Assembly (NCBI RefSeq): GCF_011927635.1
Contig: NZ_JAATJB010000002.1
Location: forward strand, 310,001-374,000
Direction of reading: 5' to 3'
DNA from: Sphingomonas trueperi
GTDB taxonomy: Bacteria; Pseudomonadota; Alphaproteobacteria; Sphingomonadales; Sphingomonadaceae
Length of the DNA: 64,000 nucleotides
Positions 54,743 through 63,621 of this stretch are shown piece after piece. The notes under the pieces are model-generated. The model had not been told where the DNA came from. It made no database searches and saw nothing but the letters and a program-made list of their open reading frames with translations. Both the position numbers and the translations under genes were made by a program. Each line of letters begins with the position of its first letter. Position 1 is the first letter of the stretch.

Positions 54743-55111
54743 ATGACCGAGCGAATCAGCGAAGCCGAACATGCGGTGATGGAAGTGCTCTGGGAAGAGT
54801 CGCCGCTCACTGCGCAGGAGGTGGCCGAGCGCGTGCCCGCCGATCGCGACTGGAGCGCCAACACGGTCAAGACCCTGCTCGGGCGGCTGCTCGCCAAGAA
54901 CGTCATCGCGCATGAGGAAGAGGGGCGGCGCTACCGCTATCGTCCGCTCGTCGCGCGCGGCGATTATGTCATGGGCGAGTCGCGCAAGCTGATCGACCGA
55001 CTGTTCGGCGGCCGGCTGACGCCGCTGGTGGCGCATCTGGCGGAACGCGACGCCATCACCGACCAGGACATCGCCGAAATCGAAGCTCTCCTGAAGGAGC
55101 TGAAGCAATGA
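54743..55111 (+). CDS. BlaI/MecI/CopY-family repressor
   Basis: 122-residue winged-helix repressor: ISEAEHAVMEVLWEESPLTAQEV and WSANTVKTLLGRLLAKNVI form the DNA-binding domain; the C-terminal helices dimerise. In the family it is cleaved by its M56 partner to relieve repression. ATG 54743 has GAGGGG upstream. Its stop overlaps the protease gene start (ATGA). Binds, by inference, the double operator just upstream. Confidence 0.9.
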   Translation: MTERISEAEHAVMEVLWEESPLTAQEVAERVPADRDWSANTVKTLLGRLLAKNVIAHEEEGRRYRYRPLVARGDYVMGESRKLIDRLFGGRLTPLVAHLAERDAITDQDIAEIEALLKELKQ

Positions 55112-56751
55112 TCGGATGGTGGATCGAAACCCTGCTGGCGAGCACGCTGCTGATGCTGCTCGCGCTGGCTCTGCGCGGACCCGTGCGCAACGCGTTCGGG
55201 CCGCAGCTCGCCTATGCGCTGTGGGTGCTGCCCGCCGCGCGGATGCTGCTGCCGCCGCTGCCGGGGCAATGGCATCTGAGCCAATGGCTCGCACCGCTCA
55301 CTCGCAACGCGGCCGAGGCGCCGCCGGTGGCGATGGGCCTGCTCAATCCCGACACGCTTCCGGCGACGATCGAACCGAGTGCGGTCGTCACCATCGACCT
55401 CGGCGCCGGCGGCCATCCTCTGCCCGCAGCACTGGTCGCGCCGACGCCGGTGGCCGACGGGCTGAACGTCACGCTGCTGCTGCTCGCGCTGTGGGGCGCA
55501 GGCGCGCTGCTGTTCCTCGCCTATCATCTGGTCGCCCATCGCCGCTTCTGCCGCCATCTGCTGTCGCGGGCGCGGGTCGATCGCACCGTGGCGCAGGGGC
55601 GGGTGCGGGTGATCGAGACCGATGCCGCGCACGGGCCGCTCGCCTTCGGCATCTTCCGCAAATACGTCGCCTTTCCGCGCGACTTTTCCGAGCGCTATGA
55701 CGAGGTCGAACGCGATCTCGCGCTGGCCCACGAACTCGGCCACCATCTGCGCGGCGACCTGATCGCCAACTGGATCGCGCTGATCGTGCTGGCCGCCCAT
55801 TGGTTCAATCCGGTCGCATGGCGGGCGTTCCGCGCCTTCCGCGCCGACCAGGAAATGGCCTGCGACGCCCTGGTGCTCGCCGGCCGCGCCCAGGCACTGC
55901 GCCATGCCTATGGCCGTGCGATCGTCAAGTCCGCGCATGGGGGCGCGGTCTCGGCGGCTTGTCACCTCCACACCATAAACGACGTCAAAGGGAGATTGCG
56001 CATGCTCTCGATCCACCGGAAGCTTTCCCCCATCCGCATCGGCGCGGGGCTGGCCGGGATCACCACCGTGTCGCTCGCCGCGCTGGCGCTGACCGCCTCG
56101 GGCAGCCAAGCCGCCGAGCGGATCCGCGATAAGGTGAGCGGGGCCATCCAGGCGCAGGACGTGCCGGTGGCACCCGTCGCGCCGGCAGCACCCGCGGCGC
56201 CGGCCGCGCCCGGTGCCCCCGCCGCGCCGCCCGCACCCCCGGCGCCGCCGGCCCCGGCTGCACCTGCGGTGCCCGAAGGCCCGACCGGCAAGCATCGCGT
56301 CGTCCGCATCGATCGCTCGGCGACCGGCGGGCACGCCATCAAGAAGATGGTCATCGTCCGGCAGGACGGGAAGCAGCAGGAAATCACCATGCCGGACATG
56401 GTGGCGATCCAGGCGAGCATCCCCGAGATCCGCAACGGCAGCTGTGGCAAGGGCAACGCGTCCACCGTCGAACATCGTGACGAGGGCGGCAAGCAGGTGA
56501 TGATCATTTGCAGCGATCGCATCGCCGCGATGAGCGCCAGCGCGGCCCAAATGGCGATGCACGGCAAGGCCATGGCGATGAACACCAAGCAGATGGCGAT
56601 GAACAGCGCGCTGATGAGCCTGCAGCACGCCCGCCGCACGATCGAGGTGCAGTCGAGCCTGAGCCCCCGGCAGCGTGCCGAAGCGCTGAAGGGCATCGAC
56701 GAGGCGCTCGCCGAACTGCGCGACGACGCCAAGGACGACAGCGACGATTGA
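55108..56751 (+). CDS. M56-family (BlaR1-like) sensor metalloprotease with Met-rich tail
   Basis: 547-residue membrane protease. N-terminal membrane helices flank a zincin domain with HELGH (His208/His212) and ADQEMACDA downstream. After residue 300 a further helix leads to a periplasmic region: a Pro/Ala-rich linker (about 350-392), a small domain, and a Met-rich stretch (QMAMHGKAMAMNTKQMAMN). No penicillin-binding sensor domain is present, so it is not a beta-lactam sensor. It likely cuts the adjacent repressor when an envelope signal is detected; a metal or cell-wall cue is possible. Confidence 0.85.
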   Translation: MIGWWIETLLASTLLMLLALALRGPVRNAFGPQLAYALWVLPAARMLLPPLPGQWHLSQWLAPLTRNAAEAPPVAMGLLNPDTLPATIEPSAVVTIDLGAGGHPLPAALVAPTPVADGLNVTLLLLALWGAGALLFLAYHLVAHRRFCRHLLSRARVDRTVAQGRVRVIETDAAHGPLAFGIFRKYVAFPRDFSERYDEVERDLALAHELGHHLRGDLIANWIALIVLAAHWFNPVAWRAFRAFRADQEMACDALVLAGRAQALRHAYGRAIVKSAHGGAVSAACHLHTINDVKGRLRMLSIHRKLSPIRIGAGLAGITTVSLAALALTASGSQAAERIRDKVSGAIQAQDVPVAPVAPAAPAAPAAPGAPAAPPAPPAPPAPAAPAVPEGPTGKHRVVRIDRSATGGHAIKKMVIVRQDGKQQEITMPDMVAIQASIPEIRNGSCGKGNASTVEHRDEGGKQVMIICSDRIAAMSASAAQMAMHGKAMAMNTKQMAMNSALMSLQHARRTIEVQSSLSPRQRAEALKGIDEALAELRDDAKDDSDD

Positions 56752-56791
56752 GTGTGGCGCGCCGCCGCAACGTCTCACGGCGGCGTGCTCG

Positions 56792-56826
56792 GCGGGACCG
56801 GTCGACTCCTTCGCGGCCGGTCCCGC
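56792..56826 (+). terminator. Stem-loop after the M56 gene
   Basis: GCGGGACCGG (56792-56801) and CCGGTCCCGC (56817-56826) form a perfect 10-bp stem 41 bases after the stop, followed by a T/C-rich stretch without a full T-run. Confidence 0.55.
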
Positions 56827-56887
56827 TCCTCTTGCATCTTGCCCTCGACGCCTTGCTCTCGGGCGGCGAATGCCCAAATGCACCATC

Positions 56888-57754
56888 ATGACCGATGACG
56901 CGCCCACGGGCCTGGCGATGACGCTCGAACCGCTGGTGGTGCGGGTGCTGGCGAACAATCCGTCGCCCTTCACCAACACGGGTACCCAGACCTATCTGGT
57001 CGGCACCACCGACGTGGCGGTGATCGATCCCGGCCCGGACGACGCCGAGCACCTCGCCGCGCTGCTGGCGGCGATCGGCGGGCGGCCCGTGCGCGCGATC
57101 CTGTGCACCCATACCCATCGCGACCACAGCCCCGCGGCGCCGGCCCTGAAAGCGGCGACGGGCGCGCCGATCATCGGCTGTGCGCCGCTGGTGCTCGACG
57201 ATGCCGGTCCGCGTGCGGACGCCGCGTTCGACACCGGCTATGCCCCCGATCGGGTGCTGGCGGATGGCGAGCAGGTGGCGGGGCAGGGCTGGACGCTGAC
57301 GTCGGTGGCGACGCCGGGCCACACCTCCAACCATCTCTGCTTCGCGCTGGAGGAAAGTGGCGCGCTGTTCACCGGCGATCATGTAATGGGCTGGTCGACC
57401 ACGGTGGTGGCGCCGCCCGACGGCAACATGGCGGCCTATATGGCCAGCCTCGACACGCTGATGGCCCGCGTGCAGGACCGGATCTATTACCCGGCGCATG
57501 GCGACGCGATCGAGCGGCCGCAGCGCTTCGTGCGCGGGCTGGCCGGGCACCGCAAGCAGCGCGAGGGGCAGATCGTGCGGCTGCTGGCGGAGGGCGTCGG
57601 CGCGGTGCCGGCGATGGTGGCGCGGATGTATGTCGGGCTCGATCCGCAGCTGCACGGCGCGGCAGGGCGATCGGTACTCGCCCATCTGCTCGACCTGCAG
57701 GCACGCGGGCGGGTCGCCGCGGCAGACGACAGCTGGCAGCTGCTCCCCGCGTAA
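56888..57754 (+). CDS. MBL-fold hydrolase, LACTB2-like
   Basis: About 288-residue metallo-beta-lactamase-fold enzyme. Metal motif CTHTHRDHSPA, then TPGHTSNHLCF and FTGDHVMGW; a C-terminal winged-helix segment (LAHLLDLQARGRV) is typical of the LACTB2/thiolesterase group and not of true beta-lactamases. No signal peptide, so cytoplasmic. ATG 56888 chosen; ATG 56870 is possible. It follows the M56 gene but a stem-loop intervenes. Confidence 0.85.
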   Translation: MTDDAPTGLAMTLEPLVVRVLANNPSPFTNTGTQTYLVGTTDVAVIDPGPDDAEHLAALLAAIGGRPVRAILCTHTHRDHSPAAPALKAATGAPIIGCAPLVLDDAGPRADAAFDTGYAPDRVLADGEQVAGQGWTLTSVATPGHTSNHLCFALEESGALFTGDHVMGWSTTVVAPPDGNMAAYMASLDTLMARVQDRIYYPAHGDAIERPQRFVRGLAGHRKQREGQIVRLLAEGVGAVPAMVARMYVGLDPQLHGAAGRSVLAHLLDLQARGRVAAADDSWQLLPA

Positions 57755-57841
57755 CGCTCCGAAACGTGTATAGTAGAAGTGCGCTTGATTGTAGAATCTT
57801 CAAAGTAGAGTTATACCCTGCCCAAATTGGAGGGGTGGGTA

Positions 57842-58600
57842 ATGGTAACGATTGTGCAGGCGCCGCTTCGGGTGCGCGCCGGGGACACGCGTTTCTTTCT
57901 GATAATGGCGTTCGTCATGGGTGCCATCGACGTCGCCGGATTCTCGCTCAACCTGGCGGCGGGGCGATCGAGCTTCGCGGTGCCGCTGATCTTCCACCTC
58001 CACGCCTTCGTCTTTTTCGGCTGGATCGTGTTGTACATCGCGCAGAACCTGCTGGTCGATGGCGGGTCGGTGGCGCTGCATCGGCGGCTGGGCTGGGTGG
58101 CGCTGTTCGGGGTGCCGCTGATGGTGGTGCTCGGCACGCTGATGACCGTGCTGTCGGTGCAGCGCGGCGCGCCTTTCTTCTTCGACGTCCGCCAGTTCCT
58201 GATCAGCAATCCATTGCAACTGCTGCTGTTCGCCGGCTTCGTCGGGGCCGCGCTGGTGCTGCGGCGGCAGACCAGCTGGCACCGCCGGCTGATGTATTGC
58301 GGCATGGCTGTCCTCTGCGGCCCCGGCCTTGGGCGGCTGCTGCCGATGCCCTTGCTCATCCCCTATGCCTGGTGGGTGACTCTGGTCGTCGTGCTGGTGT
58401 TGCTGGTGATCGGCGCGATCGCCGACCAGCGCCGCGCAGGCCGCGTCCACCCCGCCTGGCTGTGGGGAATCGGGCTAATGCTCGTGGTGCAGCTGATCGC
58501 CGACGCGATCGCGTTCAGCCCGGTGGGTACCGCCTTCACCCGCAGCATTACCGCCGGCACCGCCGGCAGCCATCGCCCGATCACGCCCGCCTTCCCTTGA
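57842..58600 (+). CDS. Multi-pass membrane protein, function unknown
   Basis: 252-residue inner-membrane protein with about seven helices. His residues sit at helix ends (IFHLHAFVFFGW, VALHRRLGW, SWHRRLMY), a pattern like membrane haem proteins, though no family was recognised with certainty. ATG 57842 has a GGAGGGG site. The upstream 87 bases are A/T-rich and probably hold its promoter. The C-terminal tail is soluble and Pro/Thr-rich. Confidence 0.7.
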   Translation: MVTIVQAPLRVRAGDTRFFLIMAFVMGAIDVAGFSLNLAAGRSSFAVPLIFHLHAFVFFGWIVLYIAQNLLVDGGSVALHRRLGWVALFGVPLMVVLGTLMTVLSVQRGAPFFFDVRQFLISNPLQLLLFAGFVGAALVLRRQTSWHRRLMYCGMAVLCGPGLGRLLPMPLLIPYAWWVTLVVVLVLLVIGAIADQRRAGRVHPAWLWGIGLMLVVQLIADAIAFSPVGTAFTRSITAGTAGSHRPITPAFP

Positions 58601-58651
58601 TCCCGCGGCGCGACCGGGCCATGTGGCGGGCGTACAATGGGAGTTTTGGGA

Positions 58652-59653
58652 ATGGACGCGCGCAACGGCATCGGCGGCAGCCTCAGCGGACTCGATCTCC
58701 GCGCCGAGATCGAGCGGCTGCGTAAAGAACGCAACGCCGTCATTCTGGCGCATTACTACCAGAAGCCCGAGCTGCAGGACCTGGCCGATTTCGTCGGCGA
58801 CAGCCTCGACCTCAGCCGCAAGGCGGCCGAGACCGACGCGGACGTGATCGCCTTTTGCGGCGTGCGCTTCATGGCGGAGACCGCCAAGATCCTCTCGCCC
58901 GACAAGATCGTCGTGCTGCCCGACATGGATGCCGGCTGCAGCCTGGAAGACAGCTGCCCGCCCGATCAGTTCGCCGCCTTCCGGGCGAAGCACCCCGATC
59001 ACATCGCGCTGACCTATATCAACTGCTCGACCGAGGTGAAGGCGCTGAGCGACATCATCGTCACCAGCTCCTCGGCCGAAAAGATCCTCGCCCAGATCCC
59101 GGCGGACCAGAAGATCATCTTCGGCCCGGATCGCAATCTGGGTGGCTATCTCCAGCGCAAGACCGGGCGCGAGCTGCTGCTGTGGCCGGGCGTGTGCATC
59201 GTCCACGAAGCGTTCAGCGAGACCGAGCTGCTCAAGCTCAAGGCCGAGCATCCCGGCGCGCCGATCGCCGCGCACCCCGAATGCCCGGCCTATATCCTCG
59301 ATCACGCCGATTATGTCGGCTCGACCAAGGGCATTCTCGACTTCTCCAAGACGATGCCCGGCGACACGCTGATCGTCGCGACCGAGCCGCACATCATCCA
59401 CCAGATGCAGAAGGCGATGCCGGAGAAGAACTTCATCGGCGCGCCGGGGGCGGACGGCAACTGCAATTGCAACATCTGCCCCTACATGGCGCTCAACACG
59501 ATGGAGAAGCTGTACCTCGCGCTGCGCGACCTGAGCCCCAGGATCGAGATCGAGGAGGGGCTGCGCGTACAGGCGAAGAAGAGCCTCGACCGCATGCTGG
59601 ATCTGGCCAGCGGCACCGTTGGGCAGGGCGATCTGGGGCCGGTGCCCGCCTGA
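58652..59653 (+). CDS. nadA: Quinolinate synthase
   Basis: 333-residue [4Fe-4S] enzyme condensing iminoaspartate with DHAP to quinolinate. N-terminal [19 protein letters not shown], and cluster Cys candidates in [19 protein letters not shown] and [14 protein letters not shown] 58652 has GGGAG eight bases upstream; ATG 58637 is an alternative. nadC lies 1.5 kb downstream; nadB is not in the window, so iminoaspartate comes from L-aspartate oxidase or dehydrogenase encoded elsewhere. Confidence 0.95.
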   Translation: MDARNGIGGSLSGLDLRAEIERLRKERNAVILAHYYQKPELQDLADFVGDSLDLSRKAAETDADVIAFCGVRFMAETAKILSPDKIVVLPDMDAGCSLEDSCPPDQFAAFRAKHPDHIALTYINCSTEVKALSDIIVTSSSAEKILAQIPADQKIIFGPDRNLGGYLQRKTGRELLLWPGVCIVHEAFSETELLKLKAEHPGAPIAAHPECPAYILDHADYVGSTKGILDFSKTMPGDTLIVATEPHIIHQMQKAMPEKNFIGAPGADGNCNCNICPYMALNTMEKLYLALRDLSPRIEIEEGLRVQAKKSLDRMLDLASGTVGQGDLGPVPA

Positions 59654-59657
59654 TCGG

Positions 59658-60059
59658 CTAGCCGCGACCGTCGGAAAGCAGCGCCCCGAGCCGCGCTGCC
59701 GTGCTTGCGATGCCGAGATTGGGGATCCGCCGGCGTCGCGTTGCCGCAACCGGCGGCGCGGGCACGGGGCGGCGCGCTGCATGGCCGTCCCGGATCGCGA
59801 CGAGGATCGGGGCTTCCTCCAGCGCCATCGCTCTTGCCGCCGCGCGTGCAAAGCCGATTGCATAGATCGGCGCGCCGCAGCAATCGAACCGGGCGGATTC
59901 GAGCGCGATCAGATGGTTGCGGCCGATGCAGGTGCGGTCGGCGAGCTGTTCGAGCGACCATCCCAACGCTTCGCGGCGGTCCCGCAGCGCTACCGCGGCG
60001 ACAATCCAGCACTCGGGCCAGGTTCCGGCCCCATTTTCCGGCAGCATCATCTGTTTCAT
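59658..60059 (-). CDS. RodZ-type HTH protein without membrane part
   Basis: 133-residue protein. Residues about 22-85 form an HTH_25-like domain as in the cytoplasmic part of RodZ (LRDRREALGWSLEQLADRTC, YAIGFARAAARAMALE), followed by a Pro/Arg-rich tail. No membrane helix or periplasmic domain follows, so it is not a complete RodZ. DNA-binding regulator or truncated cytoskeletal adaptor are both possible. Convergent with nadA; divergent from the next gene, sharing a dyad. Confidence 0.7.
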   Translation of the reverse strand: MKQMMLPENGAGTWPECWIVAAVALRDRREALGWSLEQLADRTCIGRNHLIALESARFDCCGAPIYAIGFARAAARAMALEEAPILVAIRDGHAARRPVPAPPVAATRRRRIPNLGIASTAARLGALLSDGRG

Positions 60060-60131
60060 TTTGATACAGCGACCTCGGCTACGTCGACCAGCGCATTGAT
60101 CTGGGCTAATAACGATTCGCTACTTTTGGAT

Positions 60132-60159
60132 TACTCATTCTGGGTGGGGTGAATGAGTA
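60132..60159. promoter_or_regulatory. Dyad between two divergent HTH genes
   Basis: TACTCATTC (60132-60140) and GAATGAGTA (60151-60159) are a perfect 9-bp inverted repeat with a 10-base centre, in the gap between the RodZ-HTH gene and the double-HTH gene. Good candidate operator for either. Confidence 0.55.
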
Positions 60160-60195
60160 CTTGTGTTATTTTTCCCGCTGGGGCCGATTTTGCCG

Positions 60196-61167
60196 ATGCA
60201 GGATATGATCCGATCCGCGCCTGTCGTCGATCGCAAGCAGATGGCGATGCCGCATGGCAGGCTGATCGCGCGGCTGATCGCGGCGCTGGAGACGACGATG
60301 GTCGCGGCCGGCGTTCGCGCGCTGGACGGCGACTTGGATCGGGCGATCATCTTCATGGTGGTGGCGCGCGCGAGCGAGATGCTGTCGCCGCACGGTGCCG
60401 GCCATGCCCGCGGCGATGGGCGCGGTGCCAAGGCGATCAGCATCAACGCGCTGGCGGCCTCGCTCGGCCGCCCCTTCGAGACGATGCGGCGCCATATCCA
60501 TGCACTGTGCGCGGCGGGCCTGTGCGAGCGCGGGCCTGCCGGGGTAACGGTGCCGCAGGCGGTGCATGCCCGTCCCGAGATCGTCGCGCTGTTCCGCGGC
60601 AACCATGATGCGCTGGTCGCGATGGTCGAGGACCTGCGCAGCTTCGGCGTCACCCTGCCGGAGACGCGCGCGCATGTCGGCTATGATTGGCATACCGGGC
60701 TTGCCGCCGCGCACGACGTGCTGCTGACCGGCATCGAGTTTCACGCCCACCGCTTTCATTCCTGGACCGACCTGGTGCTGGCCAATGCGATCCTGTGCGC
60801 CAATGCGCGGCCGTTCACCGAAAATCGCGATCTGGCGCTCGCCTATGCCGAGTTCGGCACCTCGCCGCCGGATACCTTGCGCCAGCCGGTCTCGACCGGA
60901 TCGGTGGCGCGGGCGCTGGGTCTGCCGCCCTCGACCGCGCATCGCCGCGTCGCCGCAATGATCGAGAGCGGCTGCCTCGCCCGCCGCGCGCGGGGGGTGG
61001 TGCTCACTGAAAAGGCGCTGACCGACCCGGAGCGGATCGAGGAACACCGGACGAGCATGCTCCACGTCCGCCAGATCCTGATCCGCCTCGCCGCCGGGGG
61101 CTTCCGCTTCGACCAGCCCGCCGCCAACTATCTCGACGGACGGCCGGCACCGCTGCAGATCGCGTAG
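60196..61167 (+). CDS. Double winged-HTH transcriptional regulator, unknown
   Basis: About 323 residues. Two helix-turn-helix-like segments are visible: ISINALAASLGRPFETMRRH (around residue 90) and STGSVARALGLPPSTAHRRV (around 245). The middle contains a His/Trp-rich helical part (GYDWHTGLAAAHDVLLTGIE, HAHRFHSWTD) that might bind a ligand or metal. Starts at ATG 60196 or 60205. No family recognised. Located between nadA and nadC but with no evident link to NAD synthesis. Confidence 0.7.
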   Translation: MQDMIRSAPVVDRKQMAMPHGRLIARLIAALETTMVAAGVRALDGDLDRAIIFMVVARASEMLSPHGAGHARGDGRGAKAISINALAASLGRPFETMRRHIHALCAAGLCERGPAGVTVPQAVHARPEIVALFRGNHDALVAMVEDLRSFGVTLPETRAHVGYDWHTGLAAAHDVLLTGIEFHAHRFHSWTDLVLANAILCANARPFTENRDLALAYAEFGTSPPDTLRQPVSTGSVARALGLPPSTAHRRVAAMIESGCLARRARGVVLTEKALTDPERIEEHRTSMLHVRQILIRLAAGGFRFDQPAANYLDGRPAPLQIA

Positions 61168-61199
61168 ACGCGCGCGGCCGGGGATTCTACAGCCCGGCC

Positions 61200-62045
61200 A
61201 TGACCTTCGCGCTCCCCGGTTTCGATTGCGACTCGTTCGTCCGCGCCACGCTGGCCGAGGATCTCGGCCCCGGCGGTGACATCACCGCGGCCGCGGTGAT
61301 CCCCGCCGAGGCGCGCTTCGAAGGCGTGATGGACAGCCGCGACCCGATCACCGTCGCCGGGCTCCCCATCGCCGAGGCGTTCTTCCGCGCGCTCGATCCC
61401 GAGGTGGAGATCGAACGGCTGGTCGAGGACGGCGCGCAGGTCGCGCCGGGGACCGCGTTGCTGCGGCTGCGGGGAAAGGCGCGGGCGATGCTTACCGCCG
61501 AGCGCTCGGCGCTCAACACCGTCCAGCATCTCAGCGGGATCGCGACGATGACGCGCAGCTATGTCGATGCGATCGACGGCATCGGCGCGACGTTGCTCGA
61601 TACGCGCAAGACGCTGCCGGGGCTGCGCGTGTTGGAGAAATACGCGACCCGCATGGGCGGCGCGACCAACCATCGCATGGGCCTGTGGGATGCGGCGATG
61701 ATCAAGGACAACCATGTCGCCGTCGCCGGATCGGTCGAGGCGGCGGTGGCGCGCGCGGTGGCGGCGGGAATCGAACGGATCATCGTCGAGGTCGACCGGA
61801 TCGACCAGATCGCGCCCGCGCTCGGCGCCGGCGCGACGCATCTGCTGCTCGACAATATGGGCCCGGCGATGCTGCGCGCGGCGGTGGCGCTAGTCGCCGG
61901 CCGGGTGCCGACCGAGGCTTCGGGCGGGGTGCGGCTCGACACGATCCGCGCGATCGCCGAAAGCGGCGTCACCTATGTCAGCGTCGGCCGGCTGACCCAG
62001 TCGGCCCCGGCGGCCGATATCGGCCTCGATTTCGCGAGCGTGTGA
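61200..62045 (+). CDS. nadC: Nicotinate-nucleotide pyrophosphorylase (carboxylating)
   Basis: 281-residue quinolinate phosphoribosyltransferase: quinolinate + PRPP to NaMN + CO2 + PPi. Motifs LAEDLGPGGDITAAAV, TAERSALNTVQHLSGIAT, DTRKTLPGLRVLEKYA and IKDNHVA are characteristic. Works with NadA upstream. Its stop is 11 bases before the RNase T2 start. Confidence 0.95.
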   Translation: MTFALPGFDCDSFVRATLAEDLGPGGDITAAAVIPAEARFEGVMDSRDPITVAGLPIAEAFFRALDPEVEIERLVEDGAQVAPGTALLRLRGKARAMLTAERSALNTVQHLSGIATMTRSYVDAIDGIGATLLDTRKTLPGLRVLEKYATRMGGATNHRMGLWDAAMIKDNHVAVAGSVEAAVARAVAAGIERIIVEVDRIDQIAPALGAGATHLLLDNMGPAMLRAAVALVAGRVPTEASGGVRLDTIRAIAESGVTYVSVGRLTQSAPAADIGLDFASV

Positions 62046-62056
62046 GGGAGATGGGG

Positions 62057-62773
62057 ATGAAGGCGATTCTGGGAGGCTTCGGCGTCATTGCGGCGCTGGT
62101 GCCGGGTGCGGCGCTCGCGCAGGCGCAGATGTGCACGGCGCCGAGCAAGGTCGAGCGGCCGCTGCCCGACCTGCCCAGCGCCAAGGAGCCGCAGCGGATC
62201 CTGCCGATCGGCAGCTACACGCTGGCGCTCACCTGGGCGCCGGGCTTCTGCCGCGCGCATGGCGACGAGCCGGCCAAGGCGTTCCAGTGCGGCGGCACCA
62301 ACCGCTTCGGCTTCACCCTGCACGGGCTGTGGCCCGACGGGCGCGGCAAGCTGTGGCCGCAATATTGCAAGGCAACCCCGATCCTGCCGCCCGCGCTGAT
62401 CCGCAAGACGATGTGCGCGACCCCTTCCGAGCAGCTGATCCAGCACGAATGGGCCAAGCACGGCACCTGCATGAAAACGACGCCCGAGGCCTATTTCCAG
62501 CGCTCGACGAGCCTGTACCGGGCAATCCGCTATCCGGACATGGAGACGCTGGCGCAGGGCCCGCTGACCGTTGGCGACTTCAAGCGCGCCTTCGCGGCGA
62601 AGAACCGGGCGATCCCGGCAAGCGCGATCCGGGTGACGACGACTCGCGAGGGCTGGCTGGAAGAATTGTGGCTCTGCCTCGACACACGCTTCCGCTATCG
62701 TCGCTGCGAGGCGGGGACCGGCGGGGCCGCGGATGATGCGGCGCTGAAGATCTGGCGGAGAGCGAAGGCATGA
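62057..62773 (+). CDS. Exported ribonuclease T2
   Basis: 238-residue T2-family endoribonuclease with a cleavable signal peptide (VPGAALAQA). Both catalytic blocks are intact: FTLHGLWPDG (His89) and HEWAKHGTC (His130, Glu131, His135). Eight Cys allow several disulfides, consistent with the periplasm. ATG 62057 lies six bases after GGGAG; ATG 62051 is an alternative. Its stop overlaps the next start (ATGA). Likely scavenges RNA or acts on outside RNA; target unknown. Confidence 0.9.
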   Translation: MKAILGGFGVIAALVPGAALAQAQMCTAPSKVERPLPDLPSAKEPQRILPIGSYTLALTWAPGFCRAHGDEPAKAFQCGGTNRFGFTLHGLWPDGRGKLWPQYCKATPILPPALIRKTMCATPSEQLIQHEWAKHGTCMKTTPEAYFQRSTSLYRAIRYPDMETLAQGPLTVGDFKRAFAAKNRAIPASAIRVTTTREGWLEELWLCLDTRFRYRRCEAGTGGAADDAALKIWRRAKA

Positions 62774-63150
62774 CCTTGGAGCGGCGCAGCTTCTTGGCGG
62801 GTGCTGCCGCGCTGGGTGTCGCCGCGCCGGCCGCTGCCGCTGCGCCGGCGGGGCCGATGTACGGCATGGTCGGCAAGATGACGGCAAAGCCCGGCATGCG
62901 CGATGCGCTGGCGGCGATCCTGGTCGAAGGCACGGCGGCGATGCCCGGATGCCTGAGCTATGTCGTGGCGAACGATGCGAGCGATGCCGACCTGCTGTGG
63001 ATCACCGAGGTGTGGGAGTCGAAGGCGGCGCATGCGGGTTCGCTCGCGCTGCCGGCCGTACGTGCCGCCATCGCCAAGGGGCGGCCGATGATCGCCGCGA
63101 TGGAGACGGTTGCGGAGACGGCGCCCGTGGGTGGTGCGGGGTTGCGGTAG
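62770..63150 (+). CDS. Tat-exported ABM-fold (putative quinol monooxygenase) protein
   Basis: 126-residue protein with a twin-arginine signal (LERRSFLAGAAAL) and an antibiotic-biosynthesis-monooxygenase fold (GMVGKMTAKPGMRDALAAIL, LLWITEVWESKAAH). Related enzymes (YgiN type) oxidise quinols without a cofactor. Export folded through Tat is unusual for such a small domain. Coupled by four-base overlap to the RNase T2 gene. Activity is inferred from fold only. Confidence 0.8.
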   Translation: MTLERRSFLAGAAALGVAAPAAAAAPAGPMYGMVGKMTAKPGMRDALAAILVEGTAAMPGCLSYVVANDASDADLLWITEVWESKAAHAGSLALPAVRAAIAKGRPMIAAMETVAETAPVGGAGLR

Positions 63151-63192
63151 CGTAAGCCTCTCCGCCAAGGAGGAAGGGGTTAGCTCGTCCGC

Positions 63193-63612
63193 TCACCCCT
63201 CGATCACTACGCTCGCCGGGTGGTGCTTGTCGAGGTAGCGCTTGATCAGTCGCACATTGCGGGTGTTCGAGCGGAAGAAGAAATCGGGCACCGCGCCGAC
63301 GAAGGGGATCATCCCCAGCGCCCAGTCGACGCCGATATTGCCCGCCATGCGCGCGATCGTCCGCTTCGGCATGCCCAGATTTCGGGCTTCCCAGGCAAGA
63401 TAGGCGCCCATCGCCGCGGCGATGCTGGGGCCGACCGCCGGCACGAAATCGAGCAGCACGTCCAGCCCCACCTTGCGGCGCGTGCCGGGGATGGTGACGA
63501 TGCCTTCCAGCAGATGCTCCATCGCCTCGATCCGCTGGCGCACCGCCGCGGCATCGGTGCCGATCGGCAGCCTCTGTGCGAAACCCTCATTCAACCGTGT
63601 CGCCCGTGCCAT
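63193..63612 (-). CDS. DUF4112 membrane-associated protein
   Basis: 139-residue protein of the DUF4112 family. Conserved IPGTRRKVGLDVLLDFVPAVGP and GMIPFVGAVPDFFFRSNTRN carry two hydrophobic helices; paired Pro/Gly and Asp residues in these helices suggest a membrane-associated helical hairpin. Function unknown. Nine bases separate it from the upstream solute-binding-protein gene on the same strand. Confidence 0.85.
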   Translation of the reverse strand: MARATRLNEGFAQRLPIGTDAAAVRQRIEAMEHLLEGIVTIPGTRRKVGLDVLLDFVPAVGPSIAAAMGAYLAWEARNLGMPKRTIARMAGNIGVDWALGMIPFVGAVPDFFFRSNTRNVRLIKRYLDKHHPASVVIEG

Positions 63613-63621
63613 TCCCTGACC

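Noticed and set aside
56888..57754. MBL-fold gene as the beta-lactamase target of the BlaI/M56 pair
   Set aside because: Motif and C-terminal winged helix are of the LACTB2 type, no signal peptide, and a stem-loop separates it from the pair.
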